The notes under the pieces are model-generated. The model did not search any database. It was not told the origin of the DNA and was given only the letters and a program-made list of their open reading frames with translations. From JAUWQU01 sp964605095 (lineage in GTDB: Bacteria; Planctomycetota; Phycisphaerae; SM23-33): a stretch of 30,766 nt of DNA. Below are positions 21,821 through 28,354 of the stretch, one piece after another. Position 1 is the first letter of the stretch. The number at the start of each line of letters is the position of its first letter. The position numbers and the translations under genes were made by a program. The stretch lies in contig CAZSBS010000017.1 in NCBI GenBank assembly GCA_964605095.1, positions 1 to 30,766 of the forward strand, written 5' to 3'.

Positions 21821-23101
21821 CTACTTGCCGGCCTCCTTTTCTATGCGTTCCAAGCCCCCCATGTACGACCTAAGCGCCTCCGGCACCGTCACGCTGCCGT
21901 CGGCATTCTGGTAGAACTCCAGCACCGGGATCAGCACACGGGGGCTGGCGATGACGGTGTTGTTCAGCGTGTGGACGTACCGGACAGTCCCGTCGGCGCC
22001 GCGGTATCGCATGTTCAGCCGGCGGGCCTGGAACTCGTAGAACCGGCTGGCAGAGTGAGTCTCGCCGTAGGCGCCCCGGCTGGGCATCCACGTCTCGATG
22101 TCGAACTTCTGGACCTGGCCCTGTCCGAGGTCGCCAGTGCAGACGTTGACCACGCGGTACGGCAACTTCAGGGCCTTGAGAACATCCTCGGCGTTGGCGA
22201 GGATCTCCTGGTGATAGCGGATGCTCGTCGCCTCGTCGTTGCGGCAGAGGATCACCTGCTCGACCTTGTCGAAGAAATGCACGCGGTAGAGCCCGTAGGT
22301 GTCTTTCCCGGCCGCCCCGGCCTCGCGGCGGAAGCACGTGCTCATCGCAACGTATTTGCGGGGCAGGTCGGCCTCGTCGAGGATCTCGCCGCTGTGGTAG
22401 GCGGTTACCGGCACCTCGGCCGTGCCGACAAGGCTCATGCCGTCGCGTTCGGCAAGGTACGCCTGGTCGCGCCCCACGGGGAAGTAGCCCGTGCCGTACA
22501 TCACCGACTCGTTGACCAGCACCGGCACGGTCATCAGCGTGTAGCCCTTGGCGACCATCTGGTCAATCGCCAGCCGGAGGATGGCCTGGTGTATCAGCGC
22601 GCCGGCGCCCTTGAGAATGTAGTTCCGGCTGCCGGCGAGCTTGACGCCTCGCGGAATGTCGATTATGTCCAGTTCCTCGCCGAGTTGGACGTGGTCCTTC
22701 AGCGGGAAGTCGAACTGCGGCACCTCGCCCTCAATCCGCAGGACGACGTTCTCGGTGTCATCCCGCCCAACGGGCACCTCTGGCGCCGGCGGCTGGGCCG
22801 TGCGGAGCATCAACTCGTCGAACCGCGGCTGGAGGTGGTCGACAATGTCCGACAGTTCCTTCGCGCGCGCCTTGAGCTGGCTCATAGCCTCAATGGCTTG
22901 GGTCTTCTCGTCGCCCTTGAGCTGGGCGATCTGCTTGCCGGCGGTATTCTGCCTGGTCCGCACATCCTGCATCTCGCGCTGTGCGTCCACCAGCCGGCGG
23001 TCGGCGTCCAGCAAAGCCGGAATGTCCGCATCGACGTTCTTGAGCCGGGCCGCCTCGATGAACTTCTCGGGGTTCTCGCGCAATAGCTTGATGTCTATCA
23101 T
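21821..23101 (-). CDS. serS: Seryl-tRNA synthetase
   Basis: A 426-residue class II synthetase that charges tRNA-Ser. The N-terminal long helical arm (about residues 1-100, MIDIKLLRENPEKFIEAARL onward, with QREMQDVRTRQNTAGKQIAQ) reaches the tRNA long variable arm. Motif 2 is TCFRREAGAAGKDTYGLYRV with HFFDKVEQ, and motif 3 lies in the C-terminal NNTVIASPRVLIPVLEFYQN; GAYGETHSASRFYEFQARRL is also conserved. The ATG at 23101 fits the family start; a longer frame to 23245 has unlike sequence. GGAA lies about 7 nt before it. A DNA region shared with the divergent mntA/hepT operon lies upstream. Confidence 0.98.
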   Translation of the reverse strand: MIDIKLLRENPEKFIEAARLKNVDADIPALLDADRRLVDAQREMQDVRTRQNTAGKQIAQLKGDEKTQAIEAMSQLKARAKELSDIVDHLQPRFDELMLRTAQPPAPEVPVGRDDTENVVLRIEGEVPQFDFPLKDHVQLGEELDIIDIPRGVKLAGSRNYILKGAGALIHQAILRLAIDQMVAKGYTLMTVPVLVNESVMYGTGYFPVGRDQAYLAERDGMSLVGTAEVPVTAYHSGEILDEADLPRKYVAMSTCFRREAGAAGKDTYGLYRVHFFDKVEQVILCRNDEATSIRYHQEILANAEDVLKALKLPYRVVNVCTGDLGQGQVQKFDIETWMPSRGAYGETHSASRFYEFQARRLNMRYRGADGTVRYVHTLNNTVIASPRVLIPVLEFYQNADGSVTVPEALRSYMGGLERIEKEAGK

Positions 23102-23228
23102 AAACATTTCCTGACAAGACCGCAAAATCACGGCACGCCACCGCACGCCGCCGGACATAATGCCATGCCCGCAGGCGGATTTCACCTGTATTTGCGCCAT
23201 GCTCGCCCCCGAGCCAGCGGATTTGGCC

Positions 23229-23258
23229 TTGGCGCTACCTCGCAATGCAGACTAGAAT
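23229..23258 (+). promoter_or_regulatory. Possible promoter of the mntA-hepT pair
   Basis: TTGGCG (23229-23234), an 18-nt spacer, then TAGAAT (23253-23258), 40 bp before the mntA start. This is a moderate match only. Confidence 0.35.
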
Positions 23259-23297
23259 CTATGGTAACGAGAGCTTTCCGTCACAATCCATGGAATA

Positions 23298-23612
23298 ATG
23301 GGCGCGCCCATGACAACGCAGATCGACATACCGAAGGATAGAATCGCCTCTTTCTGCCGCCGTAACGACATCCGCCGGCTCTGGCTGTTCGGGTCGGCGT
23401 TGCGAGACGACTTCCGCCCCGACAGCGACGTTGACGTGCTGGTGGATTTCCAACCGAACGCCCGCGCCGGCCTGCTGGACCTGGCCACCATGGAGATAGA
23501 ACTGAGCCAATTGCTTGGTCATAAGGTGGACCTGCGGACCCCGGACGAGATAAGCAAACACTTCCGAAAGAACGTGATGGAATCGGCGGAGATCCAGTAT
23601 GACGCCGGATGA
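23298..23612 (+). CDS. mntA: MntA-like minimal nucleotidyltransferase antitoxin
   Basis: A 104-residue protein with the nucleotidyltransferase signature GS-X10-DxD: Gly32-Ser33 (LFGSALRDDF) and Asp44-x-Asp46 (SDVDVLVDF), plus VDLRTPDEI with the third acidic residue. In characterised HepT/MntA pairs this enzyme adds AMP to a tyrosine of the HEPN toxin and so silences it. The start could also be the ATG at 23310. The gene overlaps hepT by 14 bp, so the two are translated together. The antitoxin-first order is the reverse of the best-studied Shewanella pair. Confidence 0.92.
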   Translation: MGAPMTTQIDIPKDRIASFCRRNDIRRLWLFGSALRDDFRPDSDVDVLVDFQPNARAGLLDLATMEIELSQLLGHKVDLRTPDEISKHFRKNVMESAEIQYDAG

Positions 23613-23946
23613 CGATGCCCGCCTGCGGCACATGCTCGAAGCAGCCCGGGACGCCTTGAGCTTCGTGGAAGATTGTTCCAGAGAAGACCTCGATCTGGAC
23701 CGAAAGTTGGCGCTGGCGATCGTCAAATGCGTCGAGATCATCGGCGAGGCGGCGGCAAAGGTGACCACCGAGACGCGTGAAGCTCATCCAAATATCCCCT
23801 GGCCGGCAATAGTCGGTATGAGGAATCGGCTGATTCACGGCTATTTCGAAATCGACATGGCCCGAGTTTGGAACACAGTACGGATAAATCTGCCGCCCCT
23901 TGTGGAAATGCTGGTAAGGGCTATTGGCCCGGATCGTCCCGACTGA
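23599..23946 (+). CDS. hepT: HepT-like HEPN toxin (ribonuclease)
   Basis: A 115-residue all-helical HEPN-fold protein (formerly DUF86). The catalytic RX4-6H motif is Arg75-N-R-L-I-His80 and is followed by Gly-Tyr82, giving RX4HxY with the tyrosine that MntA partners modify. The long N-terminal helix pair (LRHMLEAARDALSFVEDC) and VKCVEIIGEAAAKVT are typical of the family. It acts as an RNase that halts growth when the antitoxin is lost. All key residues are intact, so the pair is probably functional. It lies 85 bp before the DUF4416 gene. Confidence 0.92.
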   Translation: MTPDDDARLRHMLEAARDALSFVEDCSREDLDLDRKLALAIVKCVEIIGEAAAKVTTETREAHPNIPWPAIVGMRNRLIHGYFEIDMARVWNTVRINLPPLVEMLVRAIGPDRPD

Positions 23947-24031
23947 TTTGCTCCTGCGCAAGCAGCGAGTTACCCCTCAAGCTTGCTCCTCAATTGACAC
24001 GCACGCCCCGTCGGGCGACAATGTGCGGACG

Positions 24032-24586
24032 ATGGCAGAAGCCTGTAAACCGCCCGCGGTCAAGTTTATCTGCGGCATGATCTCCGGCGAGGTCGCTCTT
24101 TTCGACCGCGCTGTCGAGGCCCTGGGCGCGGCACTGGGGCCAGTCGAGGCCGTCGGCGAGGTCGTGGACTTCGACTTCACCCACTACTACGACGAGCAGA
24201 TGGGCAGCCCGCTCTACCGGCGGTTCGTCAGCTTCGCAAGCCCACACCGGCCTGACTTCCTGGCCGAGGCAAAGGTCCGCACCAACGCGATCGAGGCCGA
24301 GTTCGCCGCCAGGCGGCAAGGCGCTGGCCCGGCCCGGCCGATCAATCTGGACGTCGGCTACGTCGAGGCCCCCAAGCTCGTCCTGGCGAGCATGAAGAAC
24401 TTCTCGCACCGGATCTACCTCCACGACGGCGTGTACGCCGAGATCACGCTCATGTTCCGCCGCGGGCGATGGGAGCCGCTGCCGTGGACGTTCCCGGACT
24501 TCCGCTCGGGCCGGTACGACGCGTTCCTGACCAGCGTGCGCGGCAGCCTGCCAGGCGGCGGCGCGAAACAGGAGACGGCCTTATGA
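24032..24586 (+). CDS. DUF4416 family protein
   Basis: A 184-residue cytoplasmic protein. The pattern of the DUF4416 family is visible: an opening KPPAVKFICGMISGEVALFD, then VVDFDFTHYYDEQMGSPLYR, INLDVGYVEAPKLVLASMKN, SHRIYLHDGVYAEITLMFR and the end PLPWTFPDFRSGRYDAF. The biochemical role of the family is not known; members are common in Planctomycetes and Deltaproteobacteria. The ATG at 24032 gives the conserved N-terminus; an in-frame start at 23924 overlaps hepT and is unlikely. Its TGA overlaps the ATG of the next, membrane transferase gene (ATGA), so the two are translationally coupled, suggesting a link to polysaccharide or cell-wall synthesis. Confidence 0.9.
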   Translation: MAEACKPPAVKFICGMISGEVALFDRAVEALGAALGPVEAVGEVVDFDFTHYYDEQMGSPLYRRFVSFASPHRPDFLAEAKVRTNAIEAEFAARRQGAGPARPINLDVGYVEAPKLVLASMKNFSHRIYLHDGVYAEITLMFRRGRWEPLPWTFPDFRSGRYDAFLTSVRGSLPGGGAKQETAL

Positions 24587-25725
24587 TCATCACCGGAGCC
24601 ATCGCGGCGGGTTTGGTGTCGATGGCGCTGGCCTGGCTGGCCGTGCCGGTAACGACGCGCATCGCGCATCGCTTTGCGATGATCGACCTGCCCGCCCGGC
24701 ACAAGGCCCACGCCCGGCCCACGCCGCTGCTGGGCGGATGCGCCATTTTCGCGGCCATCCTGATGACGACGATGCTGGCGATGGCAACGGTGCGGATATG
24801 GGCCCACGACCTCGGCGGCGTCCCGGCATGGGTGCCGGCGGCGGTTAAGCTTCACATCCCCGGCGCCGCCGCACGCGCGCCGCAGGCGCTTGGCATCCTG
24901 GCCTGCGCGCTGGTGCTGCACATCATCGGCATCATTGACGACCGGAAGAACCTCGGCCCGTGGCTGAAACTCGCCGGCCAGTTCCTCGTCAGCATCGTAG
25001 CGGTGGTGTTCTTCGACGTCCGCGTGCTGACCGTGGCCGGCACGGCCATTAGTTGCACCATCACCGTGCTGTGGCTCGTGGCGATAACCAACGCCTTCAA
25101 CTTCCTGGACAACATGGACGGCCTGTCGGCGGGCGTGGCGGCGATCTGTGCGGCGGCCCTTCTGGGCGCGGCCGCAAGCATCGGCCAGCTTTTCGTCACG
25201 GGCTGGCTTTGCGTTATCCTGGGTGCCCTGCTGGGCTTCCTGCCTTACAACTTCCCGCCGGCGAAAGTCTTCATGGGCGACGCCGGGTCGCTGGTAATCG
25301 GCTTCCTGCTCGCCACGGCCAGTTGCCTGACAACCTACGTCCACCCGAGCCAGTCCTTGGGATCCCACTTGGGGGCCCAAGGCCTGACGGGGACGCACTA
25401 TCTCTACGCCGTGTTCGTGCCCTTGGTGGTCTTGGCCGTGCCGCTGTACGATATGATCAGCGTGGTCAGTCTGCGCCTTCGCGACCGCAAGAGCCCAATG
25501 GTCGGCGACCGCCGGCACTTCTCCCACAGGCTGGTGCGGCGGGGGATGTCCGTTCGCACGGCCGTGCTTACGATATACCTCTGCACCGGCGCAACCGCCA
25601 TCGCCGCAACCCTGCTGCCGCGAGTAGACGAGGTCGGCGCGGTTCTGATATTCGCGCAGACCCTGGCCATCCTGCTGATCATCGCCCTGCTGGAGTCGGC
25701 CGAGCCGCGAACGAACAAACCATGA
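24583..25725 (+). CDS. WecA/MraY-type undecaprenyl-phosphate glycosyl-1-phosphate transferase
   Basis: A 380-residue polytopic membrane enzyme with about ten hydrophobic segments. It transfers a sugar-1-phosphate (often GlcNAc-1-P) from a UDP-sugar to undecaprenyl phosphate, the first lipid-linked step of polysaccharide synthesis. Motifs: DLPARHKAHARPTPLLGG (first cytoplasmic loop), AFNFLDNMDGLSAG (the Asp-rich catalytic loop), FMGDAGSLVIG, and the DRRHFSHRLVRRGMS loop typical of WecA-like members, not MraY. AGGAG lies about 9 nt before the ATG, which overlaps the previous TGA. Its own TGA overlaps the next ATG, so three genes form one coupled unit. Confidence 0.92.
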   Translation: MIITGAIAAGLVSMALAWLAVPVTTRIAHRFAMIDLPARHKAHARPTPLLGGCAIFAAILMTTMLAMATVRIWAHDLGGVPAWVPAAVKLHIPGAAARAPQALGILACALVLHIIGIIDDRKNLGPWLKLAGQFLVSIVAVVFFDVRVLTVAGTAISCTITVLWLVAITNAFNFLDNMDGLSAGVAAICAAALLGAAASIGQLFVTGWLCVILGALLGFLPYNFPPAKVFMGDAGSLVIGFLLATASCLTTYVHPSQSLGSHLGAQGLTGTHYLYAVFVPLVVLAVPLYDMISVVSLRLRDRKSPMVGDRRHFSHRLVRRGMSVRTAVLTIYLCTGATAIAATLLPRVDEVGAVLIFAQTLAILLIIALLESAEPRTNKP

Positions 25726-28316
25726 CCACGGTAGCTACAAACGGCGAGAAGTGGCGGGCTGCGGCGTTTGTGCTGCTGCTGGCGGCGGTGGCGTCGCGGT
25801 GCTTCGTGCCGGAATTGCCCTTTCAGGGATCGGCCCTGGATATGCTGCCAGGCCGGGCCATGGCCCAGGCGCACCTGGCGGGCCAGGCCCAGCCGACGGT
25901 GCCGAATAACCCCCTTGCCTACCAGGCCGACAGGTCCGAGTTGGCTCGAATGACGTACGCCGTGCTGCTGTTGGCGGCCGGGATGCTCTGGGCGATCGGC
26001 GGGGCTCTTGACGGTCGGCTTGAGGTCCGTCATGGCCTGCTCGCGGCGGCAATAGCGCTATTCGCGGTGCTGTCGTTGGCGGCGGCGATGGCGGCAAGCA
26101 ATCGCCGCTCGGCGATGGACTCGTGGATCGAGCAGCTTTCGCTCATGGGGGCGGCGTTTCTGGCCATCCAGTTATGCGCCGACCGGCGGCGGTTCGTTAT
26201 GCTCGTGGTGGTCCTGGCCGCCGTGGGGGCGACGGTGGCTGCCAAGAGCTACTGGCGGGTGGCCATCGAGACGCCGCAGAACGTGGCGGACTTCGAGGCA
26301 CACCGTCTGGAGCGGCTGGCGCAGTTCGGCTGGGACGCCAACACACCGCAGGCCCAGGTCGTCGAGGCACGGTTGCGGGACTGGTCAGCCAAGGGGTTCT
26401 TCAGCCTGGCTAACCCGTTCGGCTCGATGCTGATCGTGCTTGGTTTCGCGGCGGCGGCCCTGGTGATCGACAAGTTCCGCGCCGCCGCGGTCGCCAGGAA
26501 GCTGGCCAAAACGGGCAATACACCCGGCAGGAACGGCAAGGCCAAGGCTCGAACCGGCTCCCGCGAGGTCGAGCCGACCGGCGTCGCAGCCATTGTGGCG
26601 GCGTTGGCTGCCGTCGGCATTCTCGCGGTCATTCCGCTTACTCGCAGCCAGGGCGCCATGTTTGCCGCCGCCGGCGCCGGCGCGGGCCTGCTGGTGGCAC
26701 TTCGCTGGCGAGATGCCCTGGCACGGCGATGGCGGGCCTGGGCCGCCGGGGCAGTAGCCGCACTGATGCTTGCGGGAGCGGCGATGGTCGCCTACGGCCT
26801 TCGGCACGACAGCCTGCCGACCACGACCATGACCTTCCGGTGGTACTACTGGACCGCGTCGGCGAAGATGCTTGCCGACAAGCCGCTGCTGGGAACCGGG
26901 CCGGGCAACTTCGCCGACGCCTACCTCAAATACCGCCGCGACCAGGCCGAGGAAGAAATCCAGAATCCGCACAACGTGTTCGTCCACGCCCTCACCGAGT
27001 ACGGCGTGCCAGGAGGGGCCTGCTACCTTGCGGTGCTCGGCTGGCTCATCCTCCTGGCGGTCAGGCCGGGACGGGGCCAGTGGCAGGGCCAGGATGGCCC
27101 TGCGACTCATGGGCAAGTCCTTGGGATCCCTAACGTGGATGCCCATGCTACGGGGCTGCAAACCTGGCATGTTTTTGCCGCCGTGGTGGTGGCAATGCTG
27201 GCGGCGAGGCTTGTGCTGTGGGGCTCCGCGGAATCAGCCGCCGTCGTGCTGCTGCATACCGTCGTGCCCGCTTTCGTGCTGGCGGCAATGCTGGCGATGC
27301 TGGCATGGTCAGGGCGGGATCTCCGCGGCCTGCCGGACGGTGCGCCGGCGGATGCGGCGCGTATGGCCCTTGGCGCCGCGGCGGCAGGGTTCCTCGTACA
27401 CAACATCGTCACGTGGAGCCTATGGATGCCGGGCCCGGCGAGTGTGTTTTTCCTCGCCGTCGGCGCCGCGGCCGGGCGAGGGGCCGGCTTGCCCGCGTCG
27501 ATCATCCGCGGACGATGGGCCGTTGCAGGCGCCGCAGTCGCCGGCGTGCTGGCGACGGTTGTGATCTTCTGGATGCCCGTGGCCGGAAAGACGTACCACA
27601 CCCGGGGCATGCTCCAGGCACTGCGGCAGAACGACATCGTCGGCGCCCTGGCCGAGGCCCAGGCCGCGGCCGATGCCGACACGCTCGACCCCCGCCCCGC
27701 CGCCGACGCCGCCGAGGTGGCGATGATGGCGGCCACCGGCACCCGCCCTGGCCAGGGCCAGACCGCCCCAATGGCTGTCGGCTTGGCCATGAGGTTCGCA
27801 CAACAGGCCCTCAGACGCGACGTAGCCGACCCCGCCCTCTACCGACTCGCCGGCGAACTGCAATGGACTGCCCAGACCTTCACCGACCCCCGCCTTCGCA
27901 AGCTTGCCCAGAACGGCGACAAGGCATACCAGGCCGGCAATGTGGACAATGCACGCCGCAACTGGATCGCGGCCGCGAAACTCCTGCCACCCATGCCGGC
28001 GGATATTCTCGGCGTCGGGAATTTCACCAAGGCCGTCAGACTTAACCCCAAGAGTGCCCGCCTGCGGATCGCCTGCGCCAGCAACTTCCTCAACGCCAAC
28101 CTGCCCTCAAAGGCTCTCGAACAGCTCGACGAGGCCAGGCGGCTCAACGACGCCCTCCCGCCCGACAGCGCACAGCGCCTCCGCCCAATGGAACTGCGCA
28201 TGATCGACACCCTCGCCGCCCGCGCAACCGTGCTGATGGGCCGGCGACTCGCCCCGACGGCGACAAGCCAGGCAAAGACAAAAGAGGATTACCGCAGAGG
28301 CGCGCCGGGACGGTAA
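25722..28316 (+). CDS. O-antigen ligase/polymerase-like membrane protein with C-terminal TPR-like region
   Basis: An 864-residue protein. Residues 1 to about 630 hold many membrane segments with Wzy/WaaL features. A soluble loop around residues 390-440 carries LGTGPGNFADAYLKYRR and PHNVFVHALTEYGVPGG, the conserved Wzy_C-type motif. The C-terminal 230 residues are soluble, Ala-rich and helical (TPR-like, for example LRIACASNFLNANLPSKALE). Such proteins polymerise or ligate lipid-linked glycans in the envelope. The ATG at 25722 overlaps the transferase stop; frames starting before it read the transferase gene in another phase. The last codons lie inside a terminator hairpin. The sugar handled cannot be told. 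Confidence 0.88.
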   Translation: MTTVATNGEKWRAAAFVLLLAAVASRCFVPELPFQGSALDMLPGRAMAQAHLAGQAQPTVPNNPLAYQADRSELARMTYAVLLLAAGMLWAIGGALDGRLEVRHGLLAAAIALFAVLSLAAAMAASNRRSAMDSWIEQLSLMGAAFLAIQLCADRRRFVMLVVVLAAVGATVAAKSYWRVAIETPQNVADFEAHRLERLAQFGWDANTPQAQVVEARLRDWSAKGFFSLANPFGSMLIVLGFAAAALVIDKFRAAAVARKLAKTGNTPGRNGKAKARTGSREVEPTGVAAIVAALAAVGILAVIPLTRSQGAMFAAAGAGAGLLVALRWRDALARRWRAWAAGAVAALMLAGAAMVAYGLRHDSLPTTTMTFRWYYWTASAKMLADKPLLGTGPGNFADAYLKYRRDQAEEEIQNPHNVFVHALTEYGVPGGACYLAVLGWLILLAVRPGRGQWQGQDGPATHGQVLGIPNVDAHATGLQTWHVFAAVVVAMLAARLVLWGSAESAAVVLLHTVVPAFVLAAMLAMLAWSGRDLRGLPDGAPADAARMALGAAAAGFLVHNIVTWSLWMPGPASVFFLAVGAAAGRGAGLPASIIRGRWAVAGAAVAGVLATVVIFWMPVAGKTYHTRGMLQALRQNDIVGALAEAQAAADADTLDPRPAADAAEVAMMAATGTRPGQGQTAPMAVGLAMRFAQQALRRDVADPALYRLAGELQWTAQTFTDPRLRKLAQNGDKAYQAGNVDNARRNWIAAAKLLPPMPADILGVGNFTKAVRLNPKSARLRIACASNFLNANLPSKALEQLDEARRLNDALPPDSAQRLRPMELRMIDTLAARATVLMGRRLAPTATSQAKTKEDYRRGAPGR

Positions 28317-28323
28317 TCCTCTT
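28282..28323 (+). terminator. Terminator overlapping the end of the ligase-like gene
   Basis: AAGAGGATTACCG (28282-28294) pairs perfectly with CGGTAATCCTCTT (28311-28323), with a 16-nt loop. The TAA stop (28314-28316) lies inside the right arm. A pyrimidine-rich CTT tract follows. Confidence 0.75.
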
Positions 28324-28326
28324 CTA

Positions 28327-28354
28327 CTTCTTCTTCTTCTTCTTCTTCTTCTTC
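28327..28354. repeat. (CTT)9 microsatellite between convergent genes
   Basis: Nine CTT units plus C, running into the TGA stop (complement of 28353-28355) of the HzsA-related gene. It is a slippage-prone tract, placed where the two genes converge. Confidence 0.9.

Noticed and set aside
25053..25721. Upstream extension of the ligase-like frame inside the transferase gene
   Set aside because: It reads the transferase gene out of phase; the ATGA junction at 25722 gives the natural start.
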